Shown here piece after piece: positions 23,122-32,827 of a stretch of DNA of 64,000 bases (the first letter of the stretch is position 1; each line of letters opens with the position of its first letter). The DNA is taken from positions 630,001 through 694,000 of the forward strand of contig NZ_LR134378.1 in NCBI RefSeq assembly GCF_900637555.1, given 5' to 3'. Made by a program: the position numbers and the translations under genes. The notes beneath the pieces were generated by a model that worked only from the letters and a program-made list of their open reading frames with translations, had not been told where the DNA came from and did not search any database. The stretch comes from Lautropia mirabilis (GTDB taxonomy: Bacteria; Pseudomonadota; Gammaproteobacteria; Burkholderiales; Burkholderiaceae_E).

Positions 23122-24900
23122 CTAGAGGTACTCCCGCAGGGTCTGGTCCAGCACGTGGATCTGCTTGTTCAGGTCCTCGTCATGGGCTCGTAATTCTGTA
23201 ATTTTGCGTACAGCATACAGAACAGTGGTGTGATCCTTGCCCCCGAAGGCATCGCCGATCTCCGGCAGGCTCTTCTGGGTCAGCTCCTTGGCCAGGTACA
23301 TGGCAATCTGACGGGGCAGGGCGATCTTGGCCGGCTTGCGCTTCGAGTACATGTCGGCCTGCTTGATCTTGTAGTACTCGGCCACCGTCTTCTGGATGAA
23401 ATCGATGGAGATCTGCCCACGATTGAAGGAGATGAGGTCTTTCAGCGCTTCCTTCACCAGTTCCAGCGTCAGGGGTGAAGATCTGAATGATGCATAATGA
23501 ATGGCGCGCTGCAGGGCGCCTTCCAGTTCCCGCACGTTGCGGCGAATGTTCTTGGCGATGAAATAGGCCACATCGTCGGGCAGGCGGATTCGCGCCTGCT
23601 CGGCCTTGCGCTGCAAAATGGCCACCCGCATTTCCAGCTCCGGCGGCTCGATGGCCACGATCAGGCCCGAGTTCAGACGCGAGATCAGCCGGTCATCGAT
23701 GCCCTTGAGCTCCTTCGGGTAGGTGTCGCAGGTGATGACGATCTGCCGCTGGTTGATCGTCATCGTCTCGAACACATGGAAGAACTCTTCCTGCGAGCGC
23801 TGCTTGTCCGACAGGAACTGGATGTCGTCGATCAGCAGCACGTCCAGCGACTGGTAATAGTGCTTGAAGCGGTCGATGGCGTTGCGCCGGATGGCCTGGA
23901 TCAGGTCCTGCACGAACTGGTTCGACGAGATGTAGCGGATGATCGCCCGCGATTCACGTTGCTGGATGGCGTTGCCCACTGCCTGCATCAGGTGGGTCTT
24001 GCCCAGGCCCACGCCGCCGTGAATGAAGAGCGGGTTGTAGGCGCTGCCGGGCCGGTCGGCCACCTGCAGGGCGGCGGCCCGCGCCAGGTCGTTGGCCTTG
24101 CCGTTCACGAAGGCCGCAAAGGTCAGCCCCGGATTCAGGCGCGAGCGCTCGTTGGGCATCTGCCCGCCCAGCCCGCCGAAGCTGCGGGCCGGCGCGTTGG
24201 TGCTCCCATCGTCGCCCGGACCTTCGGGGTCGGACCCGTCATCCAGATAGTCGCCCGTGCCGTCATCCAGCACGTCCGGCGCTTCCAGGGCGTGCCGTGC
24301 CTCGAAGCCCGGGTGGCCCGCGTGTTCGGCACCGCCATCGCTCCAGCCCTGGGATCCGCCGTAACCGGGGCCATGACCCGGTCGCTCGTGGGTCTGCTGC
24401 GGGACATGCGCCTGCGGCTGGAATGCGCCTGCGCCGTGCGGGCTGGCCATGCCTCCCTGATAGCTTCCTGCGCCCGCAGCGACGTTGCCCATGCCTGCAG
24501 GAACATTGCCTTGCCCGCCCCCGTGTGGGGCAGGGGGCTGAACGCCATGCGACATGGAGCCCGGGTGAGTGGGACCCGCGCTGGCAAATGAAGAGGGCCC
24601 CGCGTGCGTGGCCGCTCCTGCCCCAGCCCCCGCCACGGGCGCAGCCGAAGCCGCGCGCGGCGCGACCCCGATCTCCACCCGCATGGCTGGGTCGATCACG
24701 TCGCGCAGCACTTCCTGAATGAGGTTCTGGTACTGATTGCGCACGATGTCTGCCTTGATCTGGGTGGCGGCACCCAGCCGGATCAGGCAGTCGTCAGCGC
24801 TGAATTCCAGGAAGGCAAGCGGTTTTATCCACGTCTTGTAGGCCTGTTCGGGCATGCGCGCCGCGATGGCGGCACTGCACGCGTCCCATTGTTCCTGCAT
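23122..24900 (-). CDS. dnaA: Chromosomal replication initiator DnaA
   Basis: DnaA (592 aa) binds 9-bp boxes and opens oriC. Domain I is residues 1-80 ([24 protein letters not shown]). Domain II is unusually long, about residues 85-255, rich in Gly, His, Pro and Ala and probably disordered. The AAA+ domain has Walker [12 protein letters not shown] and Walker [11 protein letters not shown]. The C-terminal helix-turn-helix contains [17 protein letters not shown] palindrome and DnaA boxes lie upstream, consistent with autoregulation. Confidence 0.98.
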   Translation of the reverse strand: MQEQWDACSAAIAARMPEQAYKTWIKPLAFLEFSADDCLIRLGAATQIKADIVRNQYQNLIQEVLRDVIDPAMRVEIGVAPRAASAAPVAGAGAGAATHAGPSSFASAGPTHPGSMSHGVQPPAPHGGGQGNVPAGMGNVAAGAGSYQGGMASPHGAGAFQPQAHVPQQTHERPGHGPGYGGSQGWSDGGAEHAGHPGFEARHALEAPDVLDDGTGDYLDDGSDPEGPGDDGSTNAPARSFGGLGGQMPNERSRLNPGLTFAAFVNGKANDLARAAALQVADRPGSAYNPLFIHGGVGLGKTHLMQAVGNAIQQRESRAIIRYISSNQFVQDLIQAIRRNAIDRFKHYYQSLDVLLIDDIQFLSDKQRSQEEFFHVFETMTINQRQIVITCDTYPKELKGIDDRLISRLNSGLIVAIEPPELEMRVAILQRKAEQARIRLPDDVAYFIAKNIRRNVRELEGALQRAIHYASFRSSPLTLELVKEALKDLISFNRGQISIDFIQKTVAEYYKIKQADMYSKRKPAKIALPRQIAMYLAKELTQKSLPEIGDAFGGKDHTTVLYAVRKITELRAHDEDLNKQIHVLDQTLREYL

Positions 24901-24984
24901 GGCGGTCGAAGGCTCCGCGCCAGCCTGGGGAAGGCCAGCGGCTGTTTCTTGTAATTTGAGAAAATCGGATCAGTTCATGAATCT

Positions 24985-25002
24985 TGCATGAAATTTCATG
25001 CA
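24985..25002. promoter_or_regulatory. Perfect 18-bp palindrome upstream of dnaA
   Basis: The sequence TGCATGAAATTTCATGCA is a perfect palindrome centred about 93 bp upstream of the dnaA ATG. Symmetry and position suggest a dimeric regulator site. I cannot name the regulator. Confidence 0.6.
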
Positions 25003-25124
25003 GGATAGGCAATCTTGCCCACTTCGTGTCGACAGGGGAATCTGAGGTTCGACGTGATTGCGCCGCGCAGAAACTGCTGCCTGCCCCTGAGTGAGGCCGC
25101 TCGAAGAAGGGCGTTCATTCTAAC

Positions 25125-25154
25125 TTATCCACAGGTTGTCCGCAGCTATCCACA
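25125..25154. promoter_or_regulatory. DnaA boxes in the dnaA-rpmH divergent region
   Basis: A perfect box TTATCCACA at 25125-25133 and a one-mismatch box CTATCCACA at 25146-25154, with TTGTCCGCA between them. They lie in the 489-bp gap between divergent dnaA and rpmH. They may mediate DnaA autorepression or belong to a bipartite origin. The rest of this gap holds the palindrome near dnaA and the rpmH promoter; no gene was seen. Confidence 0.7.
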
Positions 25155-25288
25155 AGCTTGTCCCCGGACCCCGATCGTGCCCGTCCCGGCGCCGCCCGCT
25201 CGCTCGGCGTGCCTGCGCCTGCCGGCCTCCGAGACGGAGCGTAGGCGGTTGCAGGCGCGAATAGGGGCACCCCGAAGCGCAGAAATCA

Positions 25289-25316
25289 TTGACAAACCCC
25301 TCGTTTTGCCTATCCA
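25289..25316 (+). promoter_or_regulatory. Likely rpmH promoter
   Basis: TTGACA at 25289-25294 is followed after 16 bp by TATCCA at 25311-25316. The -35 is perfect and the -10 is moderate. It lies 74 bp before the rpmH start. Confidence 0.55.
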
Positions 25317-25389
25317 ATAGCGGGTTTCTGGAAAATCGCCTGCGGCCTTCGCAAACCCGTGATCCGCCGCGGCCCTTTTGGTAGCCATC

Positions 25390-25524
25390 ATGAAGCGCAC
25401 CTATCAACCCTCCGTCTGCCGTCGTAAAAGAACTCATGGCTTCCTGGTTCGCCAGAAAAGCCGGGGTGGTCGTGCCGTGCTGCGCGCCCGCCGTGCCAAG
25501 GGCCGCAAGCGCCTGGCCGTCTGA
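25390..25524 (+). CDS. rpmH: 50S ribosomal protein L34
   Basis: The 44-residue protein begins [19 protein letters not shown] and ends AKGRKRLAV, the L34 signature. It is highly basic. It is the first gene of the rpmH-rnpA-yidD-yidC order, facing away from dnaA. The start is unambiguous from the conserved N-terminus. A cysteine replaces the more usual Thr/Lys at residue 10. Confidence 0.98.
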   Translation: MKRTYQPSVCRRKRTHGFLVRQKSRGGRAVLRARRAKGRKRLAV

Positions 25525-25593
25525 TTCCTCACGACGTTCTTTGCTGATCAGTCCCGGCCCCGACCCTTTCTGGCTCGGGGTAGAGGGCCTGTC

Positions 25594-26277
25594 ATGACAC
25601 TTCCGCAAAGCCGGCCACCCGCGGGCCCGGCATCCGCAGGAAGCCCGTCCCGGGAGCCCGGGACTGCTTCCCCGCAGGCGCGCAAAGGCCCTCGTGGCCG
25701 ATCCGGTCCGCCTCCCGTCCGTGTCTCCGGACACTTCTTCGAGCTGACCGGTGTCCTGCCGCGTCCGTCTGGTGGCGCATCGACCTCGCCGGCCAACCCG
25801 GGTGACAGATCATCCCGGGCTGCCCAGCCTGGCGCTCCCGTGACCCCCTCGGCATCCGATGCCCTGGATTGCCTCCAGATCAGTGTTCCCAAGCGCCTGG
25901 TGCGCGCGGCCGTCCGACGCAACACTGTCAAGCGTGTCGCTCGCGAAGCCTGGCGCGTGGCCCCTGTCGCGCTGCTGGACTGCGGACGCAGCTGGCGGCT
26001 TCGGCTGAAGGCGCACCCCATGGGGGCGCTGGCTGCGAAGAGCCAGCATGCCCGAGCCCAGATGCGTGCTCAGGCGCGGCGAAAGCCAGACTCAGCCGGA
26101 TCGGGTGTTCCGGATTCTCCGGGCTTTGCGGTCATCAAGCGGCAACTGCGCGCAGAACTGGACCGATTGCTTGCCGATGCGGCCGAGCGTCTGAATCGCC
26201 GACCCGTCGGGCGCACCATGCGGGCCGATGCGGCAGGGGCAGTACCGCCGGCTTCCTCGTCGGGCATCGTCTCATGA
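25594..26277 (+). CDS. rnpA: Ribonuclease P protein component, long divergent form
   Basis: RnpA binds RNase P RNA and helps process tRNA 5' ends. Identity rests on position between rpmH and yidD and on the RNR motif region [25 protein letters not shown] near residues 97-122. At 227 aa it is about twice the usual 115-130. The normal N-terminal helix is replaced by a Pro/Gly/Ser-rich stretch, and there is an insert with RKPDSAGSG before the last helix. No better start was found upstream: the frame stays open to the rpmH stop but without ATG, GTG or TTG. The stop overlaps yidD (ATGA). Confidence 0.85.
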   Translation: MTLPQSRPPAGPASAGSPSREPGTASPQARKGPRGRSGPPPVRVSGHFFELTGVLPRPSGGASTSPANPGDRSSRAAQPGAPVTPSASDALDCLQISVPKRLVRAAVRRNTVKRVAREAWRVAPVALLDCGRSWRLRLKAHPMGALAAKSQHARAQMRAQARRKPDSAGSGVPDSPGFAVIKRQLRAELDRLLADAAERLNRRPVGRTMRADAAGAVPPASSSGIVS

Positions 26278-26591
26278 GCGCCTCGCCGTCCGGCAACGCC
26301 GATGCTCAGCCGTCCGTGGCCCGGCGTCCGCTCGTGCGGGCGCTCACGGCCGTGGTGAAGGGCTACCAGCGCGGATTCAGCAGTGTCTTTCCACCCAGCT
26401 GTCGCTACTGGCCCAGCTGCTCGGAATACGCCATCGAAGCCCTGCAGCTGCATGGTGTGGCACGGGGCAGCTGGCTCACGCTCAGGCGCCTGTGCCGGTG
26501 TCACCCCTGGGGCGGACATGGGGTGGATCCCGTGCCCCTGCCTGCCTCCTCGCCCGGTGATTCGAAGGCCGCACGCCATCGAACTTCCTGA
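26274..26591 (+). CDS. yidD: Membrane protein insertion efficiency factor YidD
   Basis: YidD assists YidC-dependent membrane insertion. The core [28 protein letters not shown] and [19 protein letters not shown] is the YidD signature with its three conserved cysteines. The protein has 105 aa with short unconserved ends. The ATG overlaps the rnpA stop. About 116 bp separate it from yidC. Confidence 0.95.
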   Translation: MSASPSGNADAQPSVARRPLVRALTAVVKGYQRGFSSVFPPSCRYWPSCSEYAIEALQLHGVARGSWLTLRRLCRCHPWGGHGVDPVPLPASSPGDSKAARHRTS

Positions 26592-26707
26592 CGATTCACG
26601 TTTTTTTTGGTCCTGACCCGGTTTCGATCAAGATCAGGCCAGCATCCTGGCGCAAGCTCGGTTATTCTTGGCGCCACTTCATCCAACAGCAGAACCTGTC
26701 CCCCACG

Positions 26708-28393
26708 ATGCAGCAGAGCCACAAGACCGTTCTCTGGGTAGTTTTCATCCTCTCGCTATTGTTCCTCTGGAACAACTGGCAGCAGTACAACGGCCAGCCC
26801 GCCATGTTCGGCGGTAGTCAGCAGGCCCAGACGGCACAGCAGAACACCGCGTCCGCCCCACAAGACGGTGCGGACACCAGCATTCCGGGTGCCCCCAGCC
26901 AGGCAGGCAATGACGCCCCGGCCAGCGTGCCCGCCGACCAGGCCGAGCAGGCCAAGGCCGGTCAGACCATCACGCTGAAGAACGACGTCATCGAGCTGGG
27001 CATCGACACCGTTGGTGGCCAGATCGTCAGCAGCAAGCTGCTCAAGCACATCCACGACACCCGTAACCCCGACAGCGGCAACCTGGTCATCCAGTCCGAC
27101 CGCAAGGGCAGCTTCTTCGTGGGCCAGACCGGCCTGGTGGGCGTCAAGGACGCACCCAACCACACCACGCCCATGACCGTGGTGCGCACCATCGAGACCG
27201 ACGGACAGGTCACCGGTGTCGTGCTGGCGGCCGAAGGCGGTGGCCTGCGCATCGAGCGCACCTACCAGCTCAGCCCCGGCTCCTACGAGATCAAGGTCGA
27301 CAACCGCGTCACCAACATCGGCGAGCAGCCGCTGTCGCCGTCGCTGTACCTGCAGCTGACCCGCGATACCCACGAGGCCCCGGGCCAGTCCGGCTACTAC
27401 AAGACCTACGTCGGTCCGGCCATCTACACCGACGCCGACAAGTTCCAGAAAGTCTCCTTCGACGACATCGAGAAAGGCAAGGCCAAGCACTCCGGCCGCG
27501 CCAACGATGGCTGGGTCGGCATCATCCAGCACTACTTCGTCTCGGCCTGGGTGCCCAAGCAGGGTCAGCCGCGCGAGTACTACACGCGCCGCGTCGGTCC
27601 CAGCACGTATTCGGCAGGTGCCTACGAGCAGCTGGGCCAGATCTCGGCCGGCCAGAGCGTCGATGCTTCCGAGACCCTGTTCATCGGTCCCCAGGACCAG
27701 GACGTGCTGGCCAAGGTCGCCCCGGGGCTGGACCTGGTCGTCGACTATGGCTGGCTCACCGCCATTGCCAAGCCGCTCTTCTGGCTGCTGACCTTCCTGC
27801 ACGGCATCGTCGGCAACTGGGGCTGGGCCATCGTGGCGCTCACCATCCTGGTCAAGCTGGCCTTCTTCCCGCTGCAGGCCGCCAGCTACCGTTCCATGGC
27901 CAAGATGCGCAAGGTTCAGCCGCGCCTCAACGCCATCCGTGAACGCTATGGCGATGACCGCATGAACCTCAATCAGGCCATGATGGAGCTGTACAAGACC
28001 GAGAAGATCAACCCGCTGGGCGGCTGCCTGCCCATCCTGGTGCAGATCCCCGTCTTCATCGCCCTGTACTGGGTGCTGCTGGCCTCGGTCGAGATCCGCA
28101 ACGCCCCGTGGATCGGCTGGATCCATGACCTGTCCAGCCCCGATCCGCTCTACATCCTGCCCATCCTGATGGCGGGCACGATGTTCCTGCAGACGCACCT
28201 CAATCCCAAGCCGGCGGATCCCGTGCAGGCCAAGATGATGACCTTCATGCCGCTCATCTTCTCGGTCATGTTCTTCTTCTTCCCGTCGGGCCTGGTGCTG
28301 TACTGGGTGGTGAGCAACATCTTCTCCATCGCCCAGCAGTGGGTCATCACCCGCCAGATCGAAGGCAAGCCCATCTTCGGCCGGGCCGCCTGA
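26708..28393 (+). CDS. yidC: Membrane protein insertase YidC
   Basis: YidC inserts proteins into the inner membrane with or without SecYEG. The 561-aa protein has the Gram-negative layout: an N-terminal membrane anchor ([18 protein letters not shown]), a periplasmic beta domain (about residues 85-340), and five C-terminal membrane spans beginning near [27 protein letters not shown]. Conserved segments include [34 protein letters not shown] and [23 protein letters not shown] terminator hairpin follows. Confidence 0.97.
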   Translation: MQQSHKTVLWVVFILSLLFLWNNWQQYNGQPAMFGGSQQAQTAQQNTASAPQDGADTSIPGAPSQAGNDAPASVPADQAEQAKAGQTITLKNDVIELGIDTVGGQIVSSKLLKHIHDTRNPDSGNLVIQSDRKGSFFVGQTGLVGVKDAPNHTTPMTVVRTIETDGQVTGVVLAAEGGGLRIERTYQLSPGSYEIKVDNRVTNIGEQPLSPSLYLQLTRDTHEAPGQSGYYKTYVGPAIYTDADKFQKVSFDDIEKGKAKHSGRANDGWVGIIQHYFVSAWVPKQGQPREYYTRRVGPSTYSAGAYEQLGQISAGQSVDASETLFIGPQDQDVLAKVAPGLDLVVDYGWLTAIAKPLFWLLTFLHGIVGNWGWAIVALTILVKLAFFPLQAASYRSMAKMRKVQPRLNAIRERYGDDRMNLNQAMMELYKTEKINPLGGCLPILVQIPVFIALYWVLLASVEIRNAPWIGWIHDLSSPDPLYILPILMAGTMFLQTHLNPKPADPVQAKMMTFMPLIFSVMFFFFPSGLVLYWVVSNIFSIAQQWVITRQIEGKPIFGRAA

Positions 28394-28418
28394 TCAACCG
28401 CTCCATGTTTCACCCCTT

Positions 28419-28449
28419 GGCCTGGACCCCTGTTCAGGCCATTTTTTTT
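28419..28449 (+). terminator. Rho-independent terminator after yidC
   Basis: A 9-bp stem (GGCCTGGAC / GTTCAGGCC, one G-U pair) with loop CCCT is followed by A and eight T. It lies between yidC and mnmE, so mnmE probably has its own promoter or depends on readthrough. Confidence 0.85.
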
Positions 28450-28460
28450 GGATAGACGCC

Positions 28461-30017
28461 GTGCAGGACAAACGCCCCATCTGCGCCATTGCCACCGCCC
28501 CTGGCCAGGGCGCCATCGGTGTCGTGCGCGTCTCGGCGCCCGAGCCTGACATCATCACCGCCCTGGCCGCCGACATCCTGGGCCCGGAGCGCCGCCTCGT
28601 CGCCCGCAAGGCCGCCTATGGTCCGTTCCTGGCGGCCGATGCCCAGCCCATCGACTACGGCCTGGCGCTCTGGTTCCCTGCCCCCCATTCCTACACCGGC
28701 GAACACATCCTGGAGCTGCAGGGCCACGGCGGCCCCGTCGTCCAGCAGATCCTGCTGCGCCGCGTGCTGCAGGTAGGCGCTGCCTTCGGCATCCGCCTGG
28801 CTGAGCCCGGCGAATTCACCGAACGCGCCTTCCTGAACGACAAGCTCGACCTCGTGCAGGCCGAAGCCGTCGCCGACCTCATTGAAGCCAGCACCGAGCA
28901 GGCCGCGCGATCCGCCACCCGATCACTTCAGGGCGTCTTCTCGCGGCAGATCGACGACCTGGCCGAACAGCTGCTCACCCTGCGCATGCTGGTCGAGGCC
29001 ACCCTCGACTTTCCCGAAGAGGAAATCGACTTCCTGCAGAAAGCCGACGCTGCCGGGCGCCTGGCGCGCATTGACGACACCCTGCGACGCCTCTTCGACA
29101 CCGCCCAGAGCGGCGCCCGCCTGCGCCAGGGTCTGAACGTCGTGCTCACCGGCGCTCCCAACGTCGGCAAGTCCAGCCTGCTCAACGCCCTGGCTGGCGC
29201 CGAAGTTGCCATCGTCACCCCCATCGCCGGCACCACCCGTGACCGCGTCATCGAGCAGATCAGCATCGAAGGCGTGCCCATCAACCTCATCGACACCGCC
29301 GGTCTGCGCGACACCGACGACCCCGTCGAGAAGATCGGCATCCAGCGCACCTGGGCCGAGATCGAGAAGGCCGATGTCGTCGTTCACCTGCGCGCGGCTG
29401 ACGAGCTGGCGCGGGAGGACGAGAATCAGACACCTGGCGAGACAGGACAGGGCAACGGGAAGAAAGCCGTTCCGGCCATCATTCCGGACGCCGGGACGGG
29501 TTCTTCACCTGAACAACGATCCGGACAGGGGCAGACCGGGAGCGCTCCGCTCGACATCAGTCGCCTGGAGGCTGCCATTGAGGCTCGCGTACCCGCCAGC
29601 GCTCGACGCCTGACCGTCATCAACAAGATCGACCTGGTGGAGGGGGAAGGGCAGCTTGCGTCCGGGATGTCGGATGGGGCGCCTCACGCGCAATCGTCAG
29701 CCACCGAGATACTGCGCCTATCCGCCCGCACAGGGCAGGGCATCGAAGCCTTCCGCCGCAAGCTTCTGGATATCGCTGGCTTCCAGCCCGGGCAGGAAGG
29801 TGTCTTCATCGCCCGCGAGCGCCACCTGCAGGCGCTGTCCGAAGCGCTGTCCCACCTTCAGAACGCCCGCCAGCATGTGTCCCTGGGCGACCAGGCGCTG
29901 GACCTCTTTGCCGAAGAACTGCGCCTGGCCCATCAGGCTCTGGGCCGCATCACGGGTGCCGTCACCGCCGACGACCTGCTGGGGGTCATCTTCAGCCGGT
30001 TCTGCATCGGGAAGTGA
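28461..30017 (+). CDS. mnmE: tRNA modification GTPase MnmE
   Basis: MnmE works with MnmG to modify U34 of certain tRNAs. GTG start at 28461. The N-terminal folate-binding domain reads [21 protein letters not shown]1 is [10 protein letters not shown]3 DTAGLRD and G4 NKID. The C-terminus FCIGK gives the catalytic cysteine. At 518 aa it is longer than the usual 450-470, because of Gly/Pro/Ser-rich inserts between G3 and G4 (residues 320-366) and after G4 (393-416). Its last 18 bases form the left attachment repeat of the island, so the protein remains intact. Confidence 0.96.
   Translation: MQDKRPICAIATAPGQGAIGVVRVSAPEPDIITALAADILGPERRLVARKAAYGPFLAADAQPIDYGLALWFPAPHSYTGEHILELQGHGGPVVQQILLRRVLQVGAAFGIRLAEPGEFTERAFLNDKLDLVQAEAVADLIEASTEQAARSATRSLQGVFSRQIDDLAEQLLTLRMLVEATLDFPEEEIDFLQKADAAGRLARIDDTLRRLFDTAQSGARLRQGLNVVLTGAPNVGKSSLLNALAGAEVAIVTPIAGTTRDRVIEQISIEGVPINLIDTAGLRDTDDPVEKIGIQRTWAEIEKADVVVHLRAADELAREDENQTPGETGQGNGKKAVPAIIPDAGTGSSPEQRSGQGQTGSAPLDISRLEAAIEARVPASARRLTVINKIDLVEGEGQLASGMSDGAPHAQSSATEILRLSARTGQGIEAFRRKLLDIAGFQPGQEGVFIARERHLQALSEALSHLQNARQHVSLGDQALDLFAEELRLAHQALGRITGAVTADDLLGVIFSRFCIGK
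30000..30017. repeat. attL: 18-bp direct repeat at the mnmE 3' end
   Basis: TTCTGCATCGGGAAGTGA, encoding the last codons (FCIGK, stop) of mnmE. An identical copy is at 49250-49267. Flanking bases differ on both sides. Confidence 0.92.
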
Positions 30018-30027
30018 GGTGGGGTCC

Positions 30028-31218
30028 ATGTCTCTCACAGATACCGCACTCAAGGCGCTCAAACCAAAGGATGCCTCTTACATCGTCAGCGATGATCGCG
30101 GGCTGTACGTAGAAGTGCTGCCGAGTGGCAGCATCGTCTGGCGTTATCGCTACCGGCTGGATGGCAAACGCGAGAAGCTGACGCTGGGCAAATACCCCGC
30201 GCTGACGCTGAAGAACGCTCGCCTGAAATGGGATGAGGCGGCTCACCAAGTGGCGATGGGAGAGTCGCCGGCAAAGAAAAAGCAGCAGGAGAAAGTGTCT
30301 GGGGCAGAAAACACCACTGTGGTCGACTTTGCCGAACGCTTCTTCAAGGATATCCAATCACGCGACCGCAAGGACGTGACCATGCCCCGGCGCTACCTGG
30401 AAAAGGACATCCTGCCGCACATCGGCAGCAAGCCAGTCCGGGACATTACCGCCGAGGACGTGCGCAACGTCATCTGGCGCAAGAAGGAACAAGGCTTCGA
30501 TGCCGCCGCCGGCCAGGTACGCGGCCTGCTCAAGCGCATGTTCGACTACGCGCTGACCTGCGGCCTGATCCAGGCCAACCCGGTCATGGCCCTGCCAATG
30601 CGGCACGTCTACCGCGCCGCCGCCCGCGACCGAGCGCTGACGCCGGACGAAATCAAGCTGTTCCTGCGCGCCATGCAGACCTCCAACATTCGCCGCCAGT
30701 TCAAGATCGCCTTCCAGTTGATCCTGATGACCCTGGTGCGCAAGTCCGAGCTGATGCTGGCGCAGTGGAAGGACGTGCATGTGAACGAAGGCGAATGGCA
30801 CATCCCGGTGGAAAACTCCAAGACCGGCAAGCTGCACATCGTTTACCTGTCCACCCAGGCGCAGACGCTGTTCAAGGAGCTCAAGCCGCTGGCCAGCAGC
30901 AGCGACTGGGTATTGCCCGGCCGTGGCACCCTGGCCAAGCCTTTCGCCAACAATGCACTGAACCAGGCGCTGAAGGTGTCATTGCAGGGACAGGAGATCC
31001 CTGCCTTCACCATTCACGACCTGCGGCGGACTGCTTCAACTCTGCTGCATGAGCAGGGCTGGCCTTCGGATGTAGTGGAAAAGGCGCTGAACCACACCAT
31101 CGGCGGCGTGCGCGGTGTCTACAACCGGGCGGAATACGCCGAGCAGCGACGGGAAATGCTGCAGGCGTGGGCGGACTACATCGACGGGTTGGCACCGTCG
31201 ACCAATTTGGTGGTGTGA
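30028..31218 (+). CDS. int: P4-type tyrosine recombinase (island integrase)
   Basis: The 396-aa site-specific recombinase is expected to integrate and excise the island. The N-terminal DUF4102 arm-binding domain reads MSLTDTALKALKPKDASYIVSDDRGLYVEVLPSG. Catalytic residues: Arg in LVRKSELMLAQW, HxxR in IHDLRRTAS, His in LNHTIGG and Tyr in VYNRAEY. The ATG at 30028 has a GAGGTGGGG Shine-Dalgarno that begins within the mnmE stop region. No room exists for its own promoter between mnmE and int, so transcription in the integrated state may come from mnmE. Confidence 0.95.
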   Translation: MSLTDTALKALKPKDASYIVSDDRGLYVEVLPSGSIVWRYRYRLDGKREKLTLGKYPALTLKNARLKWDEAAHQVAMGESPAKKKQQEKVSGAENTTVVDFAERFFKDIQSRDRKDVTMPRRYLEKDILPHIGSKPVRDITAEDVRNVIWRKKEQGFDAAAGQVRGLLKRMFDYALTCGLIQANPVMALPMRHVYRAAARDRALTPDEIKLFLRAMQTSNIRRQFKIAFQLILMTLVRKSELMLAQWKDVHVNEGEWHIPVENSKTGKLHIVYLSTQAQTLFKELKPLASSSDWVLPGRGTLAKPFANNALNQALKVSLQGQEIPAFTIHDLRRTASTLLHEQGWPSDVVEKALNHTIGGVRGVYNRAEYAEQRREMLQAWADYIDGLAPSTNLVV

Positions 31219-31283
31219 GTCCGACTGGGGCGCTGGTGGCCTTTTCCCTTTTTGGGTAGGGCCGTTGACCCTTGATTACCCTT

Positions 31284-31307
31284 CCCTTGCCCTTGCCCTT
31301 GCCCTTG
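31284..31307. repeat. CCCTTG tandem repeat, 4 copies
   Basis: Four perfect CCCTTG hexamers with degenerate copies on both sides (about 31268-31319), 65 bp after the integrase stop. The role is unknown. Confidence 0.85.
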
Positions 31308-31396
31308 CCTTTTCCCTTGTGGCAGGCATTTAGGATCGACGATGATTATCAGACACTGATACAATTTTGAATCAACGTGTCATTGGATTTGCGATC

Positions 31397-31714
31397 ATGA
31401 AGCGCTGCATTGTGGGTATCCGACAGCCAGAAGGCTCGCCACCAAAGGGAAGCGAAACGCCCAGCATTTGGTTTCCGTCTCTGGCATCACTGGCAGCGGT
31501 GCTGTCGGACGACAACCGCCGCCTGCTGCGCCTGATCCACGACAAACAACCCAAGTCCCTGACCGAACTGGCCGAACTCAGCGGACGCAAGGTGCCGAAC
31601 CTGTCGCGCACCCTGCGGATGATGTCGGATTACGGACTGGTTTCGCTGCAGCGCAATGTTCGGGATGTTCAGCCGACAGCGCTGGCGACTGAGTTTCTGG
31701 TGGTGCTGGATTGA
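31397..31714 (+). CDS. Winged-helix DNA-binding protein (HVO_A0114/TumA-like)
   Basis: A 105-aa protein with a winged helix in residues 33-95: DDNRRLLRLIHDKQPKSLTELAELSGRKVPNLSRTLRMM. The preceding WFPSLASLAAVLS and overall size resemble the HVO_A0114 group, whose members include antitoxins such as TumA. The usual toxin partner is not present: the 178 bp back to the integrase has no gene I recognise. The stop overlaps a possible ATG of the restriction gene (TGATG). It may act as an orphan antitoxin or as the local regulator of the defence genes. Start chosen at ATG 31397; an open frame exists upstream. Confidence 0.65.
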   Translation: MKRCIVGIRQPEGSPPKGSETPSIWFPSLASLAAVLSDDNRRLLRLIHDKQPKSLTELAELSGRKVPNLSRTLRMMSDYGLVSLQRNVRDVQPTALATEFLVVLD

Positions 31715-31740
31715 TGGCTACGAATAAGAGAGGGAATGCA

Positions 31741-32733
31741 ATGGCACGGATGTGGATGGTGCGAGGCGAAGGCGGAAGCTTGTATGACGCCTTTCGAGAG
31801 CGTGGTGTGGCGGCTGTAGGCTGGAACCAATTGGCAGCCCACGCTAAACCCGGTGTCGGCCGCAAGCAGTTGATCGCCCTGTACCGATCCGCCGAGCCCC
31901 AGGTAAAGCAAGGCACGGTGGTGTCGGGCGCATCCCAGGTCTGGCGCTTCGTCAACGACATTCAGGATGGTGATTGGATCGTCACCTATTCGCCAGCCAA
32001 TCGCTTGTACTCGATCGGCAAGGTCACGGGGCCAGCCGAACACCACCCTGAGTGGGCCGAACAAGGCATGCCACTGGCGCGCAAGGTACAGTGGCAAACG
32101 CAGGAATTGCCACGCGACAGCTTGGGCACCAGCACAAAGAACAGCCTGGGTTCGACCCTGACCCTGTTCGAGGTGCCGTCCAGCGCGGCAGCCGAAGTGC
32201 TGGCGGCGCTGAAGGGTAAACCAGCTCCAGCCGTGGAAGATGAAGCCGAGGAAGTCATCGCTGATCCACTGGCCGACATCGAGTCCCAGGCGCTGGAGCG
32301 CATCAAGGACCGGGTCAACGAACTCGACTGGGACGACATGCAGCAGTTGGTCGCCGGCATCCTGCGAGCCATGGGCTACAAGACCCAGGTCTCGCCCCCG
32401 GGAGCAGATCGGGGAAAGGACATCGTCGCCTCGCCAGACGGCTTTGGCTTCGAACACCCGCGCATCGTCGTGGAGGTCAAGCACCGCAAGGGCCAAATGG
32501 GCAGTCAGGAGATTCGTAGCTTTCTCGGTGGCCGCCACAAGGACGATCGCGGGCTATACGTCAGTACCGGCGGCTTCACTAAGGACGCGCAGTACGAAGC
32601 GGACCGGGCGTCCATTCCGCTGGCCATGTGGACGCTGGATCATGTGGTGCGCGCCCTGATCGAGCATTACGACGCCACCGACGCTGAAACCAAACGAATC
32701 GTGCCGTTGAAGCGGTTGTACTGGCCTGCTTGA
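31741..32733 (+). CDS. EVE-like/Mrr-type restriction endonuclease
   Basis: Likely a type IV restriction enzyme that cuts modified DNA. The C-terminal Mrr catalytic domain (about residues 180-300) has GADRGKDIVAS and IVVEVKHRKGQMG, giving the D...ExK residues, with QLVAGILRAMGYKTQV before them. The N-terminal 150 residues (MWMVRGEGGSLYDAFRERG, VAAVGWNQL, GDWIVTYSP) look like the PUA/EVE-like base-sensing domain often fused to Mrr. Start at ATG 31741 is chosen because AGAGGG lies just upstream and the EVE-like strand begins there; ATG 31714 is the alternative. 330 aa. Confidence 0.82.
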   Translation: MARMWMVRGEGGSLYDAFRERGVAAVGWNQLAAHAKPGVGRKQLIALYRSAEPQVKQGTVVSGASQVWRFVNDIQDGDWIVTYSPANRLYSIGKVTGPAEHHPEWAEQGMPLARKVQWQTQELPRDSLGTSTKNSLGSTLTLFEVPSSAAAEVLAALKGKPAPAVEDEAEEVIADPLADIESQALERIKDRVNELDWDDMQQLVAGILRAMGYKTQVSPPGADRGKDIVASPDGFGFEHPRIVVEVKHRKGQMGSQEIRSFLGGRHKDDRGLYVSTGGFTKDAQYEADRASIPLAMWTLDHVVRALIEHYDATDAETKRIVPLKRLYWPA

Positions 32734-32827
32734 ATTATCAACGCAGACATGTGCTTGACAGCCCCTGAACAAACGCCCATTCGGAGTACGACAATGCCAC
32801 CTAAATCCTTCATCAAGGTGAACACAT

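Noticed and set aside
29990-30020. tRNA gene as the island target
   Set aside because: No tRNA is present; the repeat is the 3' end of the mnmE protein gene.
31260-31320. CCCTTG repeats as CRISPR or attachment core
   Set aside because: Unit is 6 bp with no spacers and the true attachment repeat is found at 30000-30017 and 49250-49267.
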